NCBI RefSeq assembly: GCF_026684035.1
Contig: NZ_CP113361.1
Location: forward strand, 1,488,001 to 1,552,000
Source of the DNA: Methanogenium organophilum
GTDB taxonomy: Archaea > Halobacteriota > Methanomicrobia > Methanomicrobiales > Methanomicrobiaceae
Reading direction: 5' to 3'
DNA length: 64,000 nucleotides
This document shows, piece after piece, positions 18,040-27,406 of the stretch. The position numbers were made by a program, and so were the translations under genes. The notes under the pieces were generated by a model. It saw only the letters and a program-made list of their open reading frames with translations, did no database searches and was not told where the DNA came from. Position 1 is the stretch's first letter; each line of letters begins with the position of its first letter.

Positions 18040-19218
18040 TTATCTGTTGCTGTTACGGTATGCACGTGCCAGACGGGTCATTCCCACTCTGATTTCTTCT
18101 TCCGTAGCAGTGGAGAAATTCAGGCGGAATGTAGTGTGACCGCCGCCTTCCGCATAAAACGGCACACCCGGGAGCACTGCCACCTTCTCAGCAAGACAGG
18201 CATGGAAAAGGGCCATCGAGTCCTTTCCTTCCGGCATGGTGGCAAGCATGAACATACCGCCCTCCGGTGTTGTGTGGGTGATGTCCGTCAGGAGGTCATC
18301 TAAGAGATCGCACATCTGCCGGCAGTTTGTTTCATAGACCCGCCGCACCTGTCTGAGATGGCCATCATAGTCATGGGTGGTGAGGTAGCGATGCATTACT
18401 GCCTGTGAAAGTGCATTCGGGTGGAGGTCCGCTGCCTGTCGGACGGCATCGAATCTTTCAATGACGGGGCCCGGCGCATAGACCCAGCCGATACGCATCC
18501 CCGGTGAGACAGTCTTGGAAAATGATCCGCTCATCACCCCACATTCCGGGGCGTACTTCTTTACCGGCATCCGGGGGCGCCCGTCAAACGCAAGTTCACC
18601 GAAGGCATCGTCTTCGTAGAAGATGGTCTCTGTTTCCTGGCATATTTCCGCGCATGTTCTCCGGGCGGCATCGCTGTATGCGGTCCCGGACGGGTTCTGG
18701 AAGTTTGGTATGCCATAGAAGAAAACGGGTTTTTCTTCCCTGCAGAGGGTGGAAAAAGCCTTCATATCAGGACTCTCTTCGGTGACCTGCACTGTCTTTA
18801 TGCGGGGCTGGTAGTAACTAAAGGCCTCAATTGCCCCAAGATAGCCGGGTTGTTCCATCCCGACCACGGTGGAGGGGTCAACAAATATCTTTGCAATCAG
18901 ATCCAGACACTGCTGGGAGCCGTTTGTGATACGTATCTCACCTGCGGTGGCGGGAAGCCCCAGGCGTGAACGGTAACGTCCGGCGATATATTCCCGCAGG
19001 GGGAGGTAGCCGTCGGTGGTCGTATACTGGAGGGCCGCCTCCCCTTCATCTGCAAAGACGGCCGCTGCGGCATCGCGGATGCCTGCCACATCTATGAGGG
19101 AGGTCATCGGGAGGCCTCCTGCAAAGGAGATGATTTCCGGGTCCCGTGATACCGCAAAGAGCCGGTCAAGGAATGACTCCGGTGCAGCGTCAAGCCTGCG
19201 TGCAAACTGATAGTTCAT
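18040..19218 (-). CDS. PLP-dependent aminotransferase, class I/II (LysN/2-aminoadipate-like)
   Basis: Fold-type I aminotransferase of 392 residues from the ATG at 19218 (MNYQFARRLD); an ATG 18 bp upstream is in frame. The PLP lysine is in GSFSKTVSPGMRIGW; the domain opens with ISFAGGLP and has NGSQQCLDLIAK and the C-terminal RLNFS that binds the substrate carboxylate. This subgroup includes 2-aminoadipate and aromatic/branched-chain transaminases, and the exact substrate cannot be read from sequence. It stands between hexuloisomerase and fusA with gaps of about 80-105 bp. Confidence 0.85.
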   Translation of the reverse strand: MNYQFARRLDAAPESFLDRLFAVSRDPEIISFAGGLPMTSLIDVAGIRDAAAAVFADEGEAALQYTTTDGYLPLREYIAGRYRSRLGLPATAGEIRITNGSQQCLDLIAKIFVDPSTVVGMEQPGYLGAIEAFSYYQPRIKTVQVTEESPDMKAFSTLCREEKPVFFYGIPNFQNPSGTAYSDAARRTCAEICQETETIFYEDDAFGELAFDGRPRMPVKKYAPECGVMSGSFSKTVSPGMRIGWVYAPGPVIERFDAVRQAADLHPNALSQAVMHRYLTTHDYDGHLRQVRRVYETNCRQMCDLLDDLLTDITHTTPEGGMFMLATMPEGKDSMALFHACLAEKVAVLPGVPFYAEGGGHTTFRLNFSTATEEEIRVGMTRLARAYRNSNR

Positions 19219-19324
19219 AGATATCTCTCTATACATTCTTGGCGGGAGATATCAAAATCAATACGATCCTCGCCGATGGAAACAGATCCATTCCGATGTT
19301 ACGGGGTACTATCAGAAAAAAAGA

Positions 19325-21520
19325 TTATGCGAGGTAGTCTGCAGGTTCAGGAATCTGCTCTTTAAGGCCTTTGCGCTTCCTGATCTCCTTTACTACTTCC
19401 TTGAGCATGCCAGCGGGCACAGTCTCGAATCCGGCGAATTCTGTAGACCACATAGCACGTCCTTCTGTTGCGGATCGTACGTCGCCTGCGAACCCGAAGA
19501 GTTCGGCGACCGGTGCCTTTCCGACAACAGTGATCGTGTCACCCTCGGACTTCATGTCAAAGACCTGACCACGACGTCCCTGGATCTGTGCGGTTGCTGC
19601 GCCCATGTGGTCCTGTGGGACGGTGATCTGGATGATCTGCATGGGCTCGAGGAGTGAATCGCCGGCCATCAGAAGACCGCCTTTCACTGCACCACGAACA
19701 GCAGGGATGACCTGTGCCGGGCCACGGTGGATGGCGTCCTCGTGGAGCTTGACATCCACAAGGCGGATCTTCACGTTCTGGACCTGCTCATCTGCAAGAG
19801 GGCCGCCTGCAAGAGCTTCGCGCCATCCTTCGAGGACGAGTTCCATGGTCTCGTTCAGGTACTGGATACCCTTGGTCATGTCGAAGAACATGTTGGTTGC
19901 TTCAATTGCGACAAGGCTCTTTGCCTCGTCCTTGTCAAAGCCTGCCTCAAGCAGTGCGTCACGGCGTTCCAGTGCCGGGAGATTCATGGAGATATCTCCG
20001 TCTTTGATCTTCTGTACGACATCGTCGGGCAGAGGTTCAAATTCAAGATAGAACCGGTTGTGGCGGTTTGGTGACTTTCCTTCGACAGGACCTGCGGTGC
20101 TGGTGATCGTCTCACGGTATACCACAATTGGCGGGGTTGTCACAATCTCAACACCCTTGTCACGGTGGATACGGTGGGTGATGATCTCAAGGTGCAGTTC
20201 TCCCATACCGGAAATCAGGTGTTCTCCGGTCTCCTCGTTGATGTTCACGAGAACGGTCGGGTCTTCCTTTCCGACCTGGCGAAGCACGGTCACAAGCTTT
20301 GGGAGGTCCTTCATGTTCTTTGCTTCAACAGCAACGGTCATGACAGGCTCTGAGTAGTGCTTGAGATCCTCAAAGGTCTGCATCTCCATCATGGTTGAGA
20401 CGGTGGAACCGACAATTGCGTCTTTGAGGCCGGTGACAGCGGCGATATTTCCGGCATTGAGTGATTCGACCTCAATTCGCTCTGCACCCATGAAGATACC
20501 TACCTGGGTGAGGCGGTTGACACGCTTTGCGGTACCCATGACATACAACTCGGATCCGCGTCTCAGGGTGCCGGAGAAGAGACGTCCGGTTGCGACTTCA
20601 CCTGCGTGCGGGTCAAAGGAGATGTCTGTTACCATCAGGCAGGCAGGACCCTCAGGGTCACAGTTGAGCATTGACTGACCTTCTGTGGTTGACTGGTCTC
20701 CGTGCTGCCAGATGATCGGCACACGACGCTTCTGGGCATCGAGTGGGTCAGGCAGATGGTTTACCACCATATCAAGAACGACCTGACACAGTGGGCTTGA
20801 CTTCGCGAGTGTCTTCATATCTCCTGCCTTACAGCAGTCGTATACGTCTTTGAATGAGACACCGCTTTTCTTCATGTACGGGATGGAGATTGCCCAGTTG
20901 TAGAGAGCGGAACCAAATGCGACAGTACCCTCTGCTGCATCGAGTTTCCAGCCATTCTTGTAGGCCTCTTCGTTCATGCCCTTGATGAGCTTGTTGACTT
21001 TGTCGATGACTTTTCCGAGACGGATCTGCATCTCCATTTCGTCAACCTGCAATTCGTTTATAAGGCGGTCTACTTTGTTGACAAAGAGAACAGGTCTGAC
21101 ACCTTCTTTCAGGGCCTGGCGCAGGACAGTCTCTGTCTGGGGCATCGTGCCCTCAACAGCGTCCACAAGCACTACGGCGCCGTCAACCGCACGCATTGCA
21201 CGGGTGACGTCACCGCCGAAGTCAACGTGGCCTGGGGTATCAATCATGTTGATGAGGAATTCCTCTCCACCATACTCGTGGACCATCGAGACGTTTGAGG
21301 AATCGATGGTGATACCGCGTGCCTGCTCCTCCTCATCGGAGTCCATCCAGCATGCTTTTCCGGCAATCTCTTCGCTGATCATTCCTGCCCCGGCAAGGAG
21401 ATTGTCGGAGAGAGTTGTTTTACCGTGGTCAATGTGTGCGACAATACCGATGTTGCGGATATGCTCCGGCTGGCTCATCAGTGTTGTGACCCGCTCGACC
21501 ATTTTTCGCCTTCGCGTCAT
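19325..21520 (-). CDS. fusA: translation elongation factor EF-2
   Basis: 731 residues, full archaeal EF-2 length. The G1 motif is [10 protein letters not shown] (28-37), followed by DTPGHVDF and NKVDRL. The domain IV loop reads [16 protein letters not shown], containing the histidine that becomes diphthamide. The start [11 protein letters not shown] matches the usual archaeal N terminus. It is 27 bp downstream of rps7 and is the last gene of the rps12-rps7-fusA block. The EF-1 alpha and uS10 genes that follow it in many archaea are absent here. Confidence 0.97.
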   Translation of the reverse strand: MTRRRKMVERVTTLMSQPEHIRNIGIVAHIDHGKTTLSDNLLAGAGMISEEIAGKACWMDSDEEEQARGITIDSSNVSMVHEYGGEEFLINMIDTPGHVDFGGDVTRAMRAVDGAVVLVDAVEGTMPQTETVLRQALKEGVRPVLFVNKVDRLINELQVDEMEMQIRLGKVIDKVNKLIKGMNEEAYKNGWKLDAAEGTVAFGSALYNWAISIPYMKKSGVSFKDVYDCCKAGDMKTLAKSSPLCQVVLDMVVNHLPDPLDAQKRRVPIIWQHGDQSTTEGQSMLNCDPEGPACLMVTDISFDPHAGEVATGRLFSGTLRRGSELYVMGTAKRVNRLTQVGIFMGAERIEVESLNAGNIAAVTGLKDAIVGSTVSTMMEMQTFEDLKHYSEPVMTVAVEAKNMKDLPKLVTVLRQVGKEDPTVLVNINEETGEHLISGMGELHLEIITHRIHRDKGVEIVTTPPIVVYRETITSTAGPVEGKSPNRHNRFYLEFEPLPDDVVQKIKDGDISMNLPALERRDALLEAGFDKDEAKSLVAIEATNMFFDMTKGIQYLNETMELVLEGWREALAGGPLADEQVQNVKIRLVDVKLHEDAIHRGPAQVIPAVRGAVKGGLLMAGDSLLEPMQIIQITVPQDHMGAATAQIQGRRGQVFDMKSEGDTITVVGKAPVAELFGFAGDVRSATEGRAMWSTEFAGFETVPAGMLKEVVKEIRKRKGLKEQIPEPADYLA

Positions 21521-21547
21521 AATGATTCTCTAAAATAGTATTGGGTT

Positions 21548-22192
21548 TTAGCGTGCAGACTTTGCCACACGTTCGCGTTCTTCTTTCTTTCCGACAGAGA
21601 AGCATCGGACATCGCCACCTGCTGCTGCAATGAGTTCGTCTGCAAGGACATTTGCGACCGGCTTCTTCTTCTTATGAGATGCCTGGCGCACACCACGTGC
21701 AATGAACATCAGTGCGGTGTCAACACGGCGCTGGGGAGCGGTATCGACCGACTTCGGGACGTTGATACCACCGTACTTCAGACGGACGGTCTCTTCACGG
21801 GGACCGGCATTTGCAATGGCATCAATGAGAACTTCCACAGGGTTCTTCTTTGTCTTCTGGTTGATGATGTCAAATGCATCCTTAACAATGCGGGTGGTGA
21901 GTTCCTTCTTGCCGGTGTTGTTCTCTGTCTGCATGAGCTTGTTAATCAGGCGTTCGACAATGAGCATGTGGCTCTTTGCAAACTGGGTGCCTGCAAGCTT
22001 TCCGCAGGAGTGCGGTACAATCATGGACTGGGTGCTGATATAGCGGACCAGGCCGGGGTCGTTGATCTGGACTTCTGAGAGGTCCCACTTGTTGAAGAGG
22101 AGGTGTCCGGGAATGACCGGTTTCTCTTCAGCCGGTGTGTCAACGACCGGTTCTTCGACAGCGACATCTGCCTGAATTTCTTCCTCTGCCAT
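21548..22192 (-). CDS. rps7: 30S ribosomal protein uS7
   Basis: Small-subunit head protein that nucleates assembly of the 3' domain of 16S rRNA. Recognisable stretches are KGLI-type [23 protein letters not shown]-like [20 protein letters not shown] and the C-terminal [17 protein letters not shown]. The ATG at 22192 is chosen because GGTGAT lies just upstream; a GTG at 22201 and an ATG at 22195 are in frame. The first 25 residues are an acidic extension. It begins 5 bp after the rps12 stop. Confidence 0.95.
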   Translation of the reverse strand: MAEEEIQADVAVEEPVVDTPAEEKPVIPGHLLFNKWDLSEVQINDPGLVRYISTQSMIVPHSCGKLAGTQFAKSHMLIVERLINKLMQTENNTGKKELTTRIVKDAFDIINQKTKKNPVEVLIDAIANAGPREETVRLKYGGINVPKSVDTAPQRRVDTALMFIARGVRQASHKKKKPVANVLADELIAAAGGDVRCFSVGKKEERERVAKSAR

Positions 22193-22197
22193 CATGA

Positions 22198-22626
22198 TCA
22201 CCTGCGTGGCTTCTCCTTCTTGCCAATGACCATTTCACGGAGACAGACATTGTTTACTTCAATGACCTGGTAGCGGACACCGGGGATATCTCCCTTTGAA
22301 CGGCCGAGACGTCCACCAATGCCCTCAATGGTGACTTCATCGTGTTCATCGATGAAGTTGATGGCACCATCGCCGACTGCAAATGCAGTAACCTGACGAC
22401 CGTTTTTGATCAGCTGAACACGGACACATTTCCGGATAGCTGAGTTTGGCTGTTTTGCTTCCACTCCGACCTTCTCAAGAACGATGCCCCTGCCCTGGGG
22501 TGCACCTTCAAGAGGGTCTGACTTAATGTCGAGACCGAGCTGGCGGCGTGCATAGTTAGTGTCGCGCCACCTGTTCTCCTTGGCAGTGCGCTTACATTTC
22601 CGCGCTGCAAATTTTCCATTTCCCAT
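22198..22626 (-). CDS. rps12: 30S ribosomal protein uS12
   Basis: 142 residues, the archaeal uS12 length. The decoding-site loop [15 protein letters not shown] and the [14 protein letters not shown] segment are present. The start at 22626 ([10 protein letters not shown]) has GAGGA about 7 bp upstream; the ATG 15 bp further upstream is less likely. It is the first gene of the str-type block. A strong hairpin lies in the leader 20 bp before the start codon and may be a control site. Confidence 0.96.
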   Translation of the reverse strand: MGNGKFAARKCKRTAKENRWRDTNYARRQLGLDIKSDPLEGAPQGRGIVLEKVGVEAKQPNSAIRKCVRVQLIKNGRQVTAFAVGDGAINFIDEHDEVTIEGIGGRLGRSKGDIPGVRYQVIEVNNVCLREMVIGKKEKPRR

Positions 22627-22645
22627 TAGGTTTCCTCGCATTTCA

Positions 22646-22678
22646 GCATGAACGACAGGCTCACCTGAGGATTCATGC
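22646..22678 (-). promoter_or_regulatory. leader hairpin upstream of rps12
   Basis: Arms GCATGAA and TTCATGC pair perfectly (7 bp), and inside them CAGG and CCTG pair (4 bp) around a 4-nt loop, with small internal loops of 3-4 nt. The hairpin ends 20 bp before the rps12 ATG, so it would be in the leader of the rps12-rps7-fusA mRNA. The structure is seen in the sequence. A role as a binding site for an autoregulating ribosomal protein (uS7 does this in the bacterial str operon) is inference. Confidence 0.5.
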
Positions 22679-22998
22679 CCGGTTTCGAAATTGATATTCT
22701 ATTGTGACTGAGACGAATAGGATAAATCAATGGCAAAATTCCACCGAATTGTTGATTCACGTGTGTATTTGATTGATTCCCTATCCGTCTCCGCCGCTGT
22801 CACCTGACATACCAGATTTCTGCCTATATATTTACACAGGGTGAGTAATAAATACTGTCGTGCGTAGGCATATCATTTTGACCCCCGTGATGCGCGCCAT
22901 ATGGTGCGGGCGCATTCTGGTGTTGGACACTCTGCCATGTGGGGAGTCCCTCTAAGACAGCCATAAAATAGTATCCTCCCCCATTATGTTTCATAGTT
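22679..22998. other. intergenic region between divergent rps12 and queD operons
   Basis: This 320-bp gap holds AT-rich promoter sequence on both sides and a GC-rich core (22880-22950). Plus-strand TATA-like boxes are at 22825-22833 (TATATATTT) and 22962-22970 (ATAAAATAG); the second is about 30 bp before the queD ATG and would give a nearly leaderless mRNA. On the minus strand a 46-codon frame (22824-22964) begins 10 bp after GGGGGAGG, a good ribosome-binding site, but I do not recognise the peptide. Confidence 0.5.
22880..22948 (+). ncRNA. candidate structured RNA or leader upstream of queD
   Basis: By hand, 22880-22888 pairs with 22939-22948 (9 pairs with one bulged A and G-U pairs at the inner end), enclosing two hairpins: ATGCGC/GCGCAT (22890-22895 with 22910-22915) and GTGT/ACAC (22920-22923 with 22927-22930). 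This makes a three-way junction of about 69 nt, GC-rich in an AT-rich gap, and 25-55 bp after a TATA-like box at 22825. It could be a preQ0-operon leader, an independent small RNA, or chance pairing in a small minus-strand coding region. Confidence 0.3.
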
Positions 22999-23412
22999 AT
23001 GAGTATGACAATATACAAAGAAACCTATTTTGAGGCAAGTCACCGCCTTCTTAATTATACCGGCAAGTGCTACCGCCTGCATGGGCACCAGTGGCGTGTT
23101 GAGGTATGGATAACGGGGGATGTTGAACCTGAGTCGCAGATCCTTGTGGATTACAACTGTATCAAACAGGTGGTGAATCGGTTTGATCATCAGGTCATCC
23201 TCAATCTCAAAGATCCGATGGTTGAGTGTCTCTCCACATTTCAGGAAGTTATCACAACCGAGGGTGACCCGACGTCGGAGAACCTTGCCCGTATCATTGC
23301 AGGTATGATCGATGAATCCTGCACCGCTGATGGAATACCTGCCTCGGTCACAAAGATTCGTGTATGGGAATCTACATCCTGCTATGCCCAGCTTACCTTT
23401 GATGTTATATGA
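22999..23412 (+). CDS. queD: 6-carboxy-5,6,7,8-tetrahydropterin synthase
   Basis: Second step of preQ0 synthesis: converts dihydroneopterin triphosphate to 6-carboxytetrahydropterin. The protein is 137 residues with zinc ligands H15, H28 and H30 (FEASHRL, LHGHQW) and the catalytic cysteine C24 in GKCYRLHGH. The ATG at 23005 is a possible alternative start. It overlaps queE by 4 bp. In archaea the preQ0 made by this operon is inserted into tRNA position 15 and converted to archaeosine. Confidence 0.93.
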   Translation: MSMTIYKETYFEASHRLLNYTGKCYRLHGHQWRVEVWITGDVEPESQILVDYNCIKQVVNRFDHQVILNLKDPMVECLSTFQEVITTEGDPTSENLARIIAGMIDESCTADGIPASVTKIRVWESTSCYAQLTFDVI

Positions 23413-24017
23413 AAATAATCGAGATTTTCTCTTCCATATCCGGTGAGGGCCTCAGACAGGGTCTTCCGGCTACCTTTATCCGGTGTGCCGGTTGTAATCT
23501 TAACTGTGTCTGGTGTGATACCCCGGAGTCACACGGGGAGGGAACAGATATGACGATACGGGAGATTGTCTCAGCAGTTTCTACAGGGATGCCCCGCTAT
23601 GTCATTATAACCGGCGGGGAACCCCTGCTCCAGGAAGAGGAATTAAAAGAACTGCTGGTGGCACTCCGGGATGCCGGGTATCGCATAGAAATAGAGACAA
23701 ACGGGACACTCAGTTTTACGGAAGTGCAGGAATATGCCACCATAAGCATGGACATCAAGTGTCCGTCATCAGGAGAGGTGTCAGACCCAACATTACTCGC
23801 TGACATCCGGGAGGAGGATGCCGTGAAGTTTGTTGTCATGGACCGCACCGACTGCCTGTATGCACAGGGAGTAATTGAGTCCCATGATATTGCGGGCACG
23901 GTATTTATTTCGCCGGTATGGGGGGGTAATTACCGGGAGATTGCAGATTTTATTCTGGATGAGGGAATTGCAGCACGCTTTCAGCTGCAGCTGCACAAAT
24001 CAATTGGGATGAAGTGA
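23409..24017 (+). CDS. queE: 7-carboxy-7-deazaguanine synthase (radical SAM)
   Basis: Radical-SAM ring-contraction enzyme of preQ0 synthesis. The 4Fe-4S cysteines are C29, C33 and C36 (GCNLNCVWC), close to the N terminus as usual for QueE, and preceded by SISGEGLRQGLPATFIR, the family hallmark. GGEPLL marks the SAM-binding strand. At 202 residues it is of normal length. It overlaps queD and lies one base before queC. Confidence 0.93.
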   Translation: MKIIEIFSSISGEGLRQGLPATFIRCAGCNLNCVWCDTPESHGEGTDMTIREIVSAVSTGMPRYVIITGGEPLLQEEELKELLVALRDAGYRIEIETNGTLSFTEVQEYATISMDIKCPSSGEVSDPTLLADIREEDAVKFVVMDRTDCLYAQGVIESHDIAGTVFISPVWGGNYREIADFILDEGIAARFQLQLHKSIGMK

Positions 24018-24018
24018 T

Positions 24019-24690
24019 ATGAAAGCAGTATGCCTTCTTTCCGGTGGGATGGATTCATCTACGCTTGCCTATGTGGCGAGAGACATGGGCTATCGCATCA
24101 TCGCCCTGCACCTCCGCTATGGCCAGCCGACCGAAGATACCGAATACGATTGTGCCCGGAAAATTGCCACATCCCTGGATGCTGAGGAATTCTTTACGGT
24201 GAATATGGACTATCTCCGTCGTATCGGGGGGTCCAGCCTGACCGATGATTCACTGACCATAGGAGACCATACCGGGGGCGAGGATGGTATCCCGAATACC
24301 TATGTGCCATTCCGGAATGCGAATCTCATTGCAATTGCGACCTCACTTGCGGAGGCCCGTGGGGCTGAGGCAATCTTCATCGGTGTACAGGCTTCGGATT
24401 ATGCCGGGTATCCGGACTGCCGCCCGGAGTTCATCGAGGCATTTCAGCGGGTGATCGATACGGGAACTGCCGACTCCACGCACATCAGGTTGATGACACC
24501 GTTTGTGAATATGTCCAAGACAGAGATCCTGAAACAGGGATTTGCCCTCGGGGTGCCGTATGAGGACACCTGGTCGTGTTATCGTTCTGGCGCACCGGCC
24601 TGTGGCACCTGTGATTCCTGTTATTATCGCCTCGCAGCCTTCCGTGAGGTGGGCAGGGAAGATCCGATTCCCTATGAGGTGCGGAAATGA
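24019..24690 (+). CDS. queC: 7-cyano-7-deazaguanine synthase
   Basis: ATP-dependent enzyme that converts 7-carboxy-7-deazaguanine to preQ0. The PP-loop SGGMDSS is at residues 8-14, and four zinc cysteines are near the C terminus (CYRSGAPACGTCDSC). QASDYAGYPDCRPEF is a family-specific active-site stretch. The gene completes the queD-queE-queC set and overlaps the Nudix gene by 4 bp. Confidence 0.94.
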   Translation: MKAVCLLSGGMDSSTLAYVARDMGYRIIALHLRYGQPTEDTEYDCARKIATSLDAEEFFTVNMDYLRRIGGSSLTDDSLTIGDHTGGEDGIPNTYVPFRNANLIAIATSLAEARGAEAIFIGVQASDYAGYPDCRPEFIEAFQRVIDTGTADSTHIRLMTPFVNMSKTEILKQGFALGVPYEDTWSCYRSGAPACGTCDSCYYRLAAFREVGREDPIPYEVRK

Positions 24691-25205
24691 CCGGGAAACC
24701 GGTTCCCGGAAAAAAGAAGATCACGCTGGATACTATCACCGTAACTCTGCCGTCAGGCGTAGTGAAGGAGCGGCGTGTCGTCCGTCCCGGTCATGCGGTC
24801 GCAATGCTCCCCATTGAAGGAGACTGCTGTTATTTGGAACGGCAGTACCGCTTCGCCGTCGGTGAATGGATCTATGAGGCTCCCGCAGGTACGATTGACC
24901 CCGGTGAAACACCGGAAGAGACTGCCTTCCGGGAACTGATAGAAGAGACCGGGATGGCAGCAGACACGCTCATCTCCCGGGGGAAGATATACCCCGCACC
25001 GGGATACACCGATGAGGTTATTTATCTTTTTGAGGCCCGCGGCCTCTCTCCATCTGGTGCGTACGGGATGGACGAGGACGAGCAGATTGAAGTGGTCAAG
25101 GTCCCCCTCCGTGAGATGGAGGAGATGATTCTGGATGGCCGTATTATCGATGCGAAGACCATCTGTCTTGCCTATCATTACTTCAGGGGGCAGACCGGCC
25201 AATGA
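24687..25205 (+). CDS. Nudix hydrolase, ADP-ribose pyrophosphatase-like
   Basis: 172 residues with a complete Nudix box at about 67-90 (GTIDPGETPEETAFREL followed by IEETGM), giving the metal-binding REx2EE core. A proline-type residue pattern after the box (GKIYPAPGYTDE) is the ADP-ribose pyrophosphatase signature. The substrate is therefore probably ADP-ribose or a related nucleoside diphosphate sugar. It overlaps queC and the next lipoprotein gene by 4 bp each, so it is part of this operon, although no link to preQ0 chemistry is evident. Confidence 0.87.
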   Translation: MTGKPVPGKKKITLDTITVTLPSGVVKERRVVRPGHAVAMLPIEGDCCYLERQYRFAVGEWIYEAPAGTIDPGETPEETAFRELIEETGMAADTLISRGKIYPAPGYTDEVIYLFEARGLSPSGAYGMDEDEQIEVVKVPLREMEEMILDGRIIDAKTICLAYHYFRGQTGQ

Positions 25206-26080
25206 AGCGGATGGCGCTTGTTCTTTTTTTCTGCATGACTGCAGCGGTCATGGGGGCGGGATGCACCACCTCTGACACTGTGGCGGCAGCACCTGCCTAC
25301 TCCCTTGATGAGGAAGGAGCCCTCGTGATCATCGGCATCACGCCGGTATATACTGAGGCTGCCACCGTGGTCTCCGGGATCAATGATAGTATCGGGCTCT
25401 CGGACCTGACATTCTCCGGAAACAATGGTGATGTCCATGCACTCCTCGTCGCTCCCCCGGACCCGGTGGCGGCAGCGGTGCTGGTACCCGGTGCCGGTGT
25501 CGCAGCAGCAGCACATGAGGAGCGTGCGGTCTCCTATGCAGAGGAAGGAATTGCAACTCTCGTCCTTGATGTGCGAGGGAATGGCGGAGAAACGGCCGGG
25601 CATACCGGTGGCCTTGCAGAGGATCTTCGCTGGTTCGTCTCCGGTAAAACCCCGCAGTGGTATCTGACAATAGGAGACATCGTGGCCGCGAGAATGATGC
25701 TCACAGAACGGTTTGATGTGCCCGTGTACATCATCGGATCATCGAACGGTGGCATGACCGGTGCAGTTGCAGCAGCCATCGACTCCGGTGTTGCCGGATA
25801 CTTCGGTGTATCAACTTCAGAGATCTCTGTTGGGGATGATACCGACTCAGATGTTCGCGCATTCGTTCGCTCCGTTGACCCCGGTGCATATGTGGCGGAG
25901 ATATCGCCTGCACCTGTGTGGCTGTTTCACTCGCCCACGGATGCGGTGATTCCGTTCGAAAACGGGCTTTCTCTCTTCAACGCAGCGAAAGAACCAAAGA
26001 ATTTTGAGGCGTTCAATGGCACTCACGGGATCAACCCTGAGGTTGATTCCATGATCACCGGTGCTATACTCACCTTTTAA
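25202..26080 (+). CDS. putative lipoprotein alpha/beta-hydrolase
   Basis: 292 residues with a signal peptide and a lipobox-like MGAGC (C21), so it is probably lipid-anchored outside the membrane. The hydrolase fold shows the nucleophile elbow GSSNGG (S181), an acid candidate in HSPTDAVIPF, and a late histidine in NGTHGIN. The oxyanion region is VLVPGAG. The substrate is unknown; carboxylesterase or peptidase are both possible. It is the last gene of the queD operon. Confidence 0.72.
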   Translation: MKRMALVLFFCMTAAVMGAGCTTSDTVAAAPAYSLDEEGALVIIGITPVYTEAATVVSGINDSIGLSDLTFSGNNGDVHALLVAPPDPVAAAVLVPGAGVAAAAHEERAVSYAEEGIATLVLDVRGNGGETAGHTGGLAEDLRWFVSGKTPQWYLTIGDIVAARMMLTERFDVPVYIIGSSNGGMTGAVAAAIDSGVAGYFGVSTSEISVGDDTDSDVRAFVRSVDPGAYVAEISPAPVWLFHSPTDAVIPFENGLSLFNAAKEPKNFEAFNGTHGINPEVDSMITGAILTF

Positions 26081-26108
26081 TGTTCCTGAGAGAGAATTAT
26101 AATACCAA

Positions 26109-26127
26109 TTTGCCACCCGGAGGCAAA
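26109..26127 (+). promoter_or_regulatory. hairpin covering the prf1 ribosome-binding site
   Basis: TTTGCC and GGCAAA pair perfectly (6 bp) around the loop ACCCGGA. The Shine-Dalgarno sequence GGAGG (26119-26123) is half in the loop and half in the stem, 11 bp before the prf1 ATG. A TATA-like ATTATAATA at 26095-26103 would start transcripts near 26125, missing the hairpin, so it would act only in read-through mRNA. Functional role is inference. Confidence 0.3.
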
Positions 26128-26134
26128 ATCAAGC

Positions 26135-27406
26135 ATGGCAGACGAAGTGGAGATGGACAGCGCCCGAAAGCGCTATGAGTTTAAAAAGACCCTCGAACGG
26201 CTGAAGCAGAAAGAGGGCAGCGGCACCGAACTGATAACAATATACATACCGCCCGACAAGCAGATACATGATGTCACCGCCCAGCTGCGTGACGAATTCG
26301 GGCAGTGTTCCAATATTAAGAGCAAACAGACACGCACGAATGTTCAGAGTGCCATCTCCTCGATTCTTTCGCGTCTGAAATACTACAACAAGCCGCCAGA
26401 ACATGGTCTTGCCATCTTCTGCGGGGCGATCAAGATCGGCGGCGACCGCACGAATATGGACTGCACCATCATCGAACCTCCTGATGTTGTGCCGCTCTAT
26501 ATGTACCGGTGCTCCTCGCGCTTTGAACTCGAACCGATGGAGCAGATGCTCGTTGAAAAGGAGGTGTACGGGCTTCTGGTCATCGACCGTCGTGAGTCAT
26601 TCCTTGGATTCCTGCGCGGAAACCGCATTGAGCCAGCCTCCGGTGTGACATCTACGGTTCCCGGAAAACAGCGAAAAGGTGGTCAGTCAGCCATGCGTTT
26701 CCAGCGTCTCCGCCTGATTGCTATTAATGAATATTACAAAAAGGTCGCAGACCGCGCAACTGATGTCTTCATGGCAGAACCGGATTTCTACAATCGCTTC
26801 AAGGGTGTGTTGATCGGTGGCCCCACGCCCACAAAGGAAGAATTTGCAGACGGTGGATACCTCCACCACGAACTCCAGAAACGCCTCATTGGTCTTTTTG
26901 ACGTATCATACACCAATGAATCCGGTCTTGCAGAATTGGTCGACAATGCACAGGATGCCCTTCGTGGTGTTGAGGTGATGAAGGAGAAGACTGTCATGGA
27001 CCGGTTCTTAAAAGAACTGATCAAAGATGACAGCGCCTCTGCATATGGAGAGGAATCGGTGCGTAAGAACCTCGAAATAGGTGCAGTGGATACGCTGCTC
27101 CTCTCTGCGACTCTGCGCAAAGAACGACTCCATGTCAGGTGCCAGAGTTGTGATTATGCAAAGGATGAAACTGTGCAGGTAGAGCCGGGCAAGTCTGCAA
27201 ATGATATCGACCTTGGAAACTGCCCGAAGTGCACGGCACCGCTCTATATTGAAGAAGAGACAGACATCATCGATGAACTGACAGAACTCGCGGACGCAAG
27301 CGCAACGCGTGTGATGATCATATCTGACGATTTTGAAGAAGGAGCAATCCTTTACAATGCATTTGGCGGAATTGCTGCTATACTGCGATACAGGACAGGA
27401 TACTAA
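26135..27406 (+). CDS. prf1: peptide chain release factor aRF1
   Basis: 423 residues, archaeal/eukaryotic RF1 family. The stop-codon recognition motif NIKS is at 60-63 (CSNIKSKQTR) and the peptidyl-hydrolysis motif GGQ at 182-184 (KGGQSAMRF). The C-terminal domain contains two CxxC-type pairs (CQSCDY, CPKC), the usual archaeal zinc-ribbon insertion. It is followed directly by argS, which starts on the next base after the stop. Confidence 0.96.
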   Translation: MADEVEMDSARKRYEFKKTLERLKQKEGSGTELITIYIPPDKQIHDVTAQLRDEFGQCSNIKSKQTRTNVQSAISSILSRLKYYNKPPEHGLAIFCGAIKIGGDRTNMDCTIIEPPDVVPLYMYRCSSRFELEPMEQMLVEKEVYGLLVIDRRESFLGFLRGNRIEPASGVTSTVPGKQRKGGQSAMRFQRLRLIAINEYYKKVADRATDVFMAEPDFYNRFKGVLIGGPTPTKEEFADGGYLHHELQKRLIGLFDVSYTNESGLAELVDNAQDALRGVEVMKEKTVMDRFLKELIKDDSASAYGEESVRKNLEIGAVDTLLLSATLRKERLHVRCQSCDYAKDETVQVEPGKSANDIDLGNCPKCTAPLYIEEETDIIDELTELADASATRVMIISDDFEEGAILYNAFGGIAAILRYRTGY

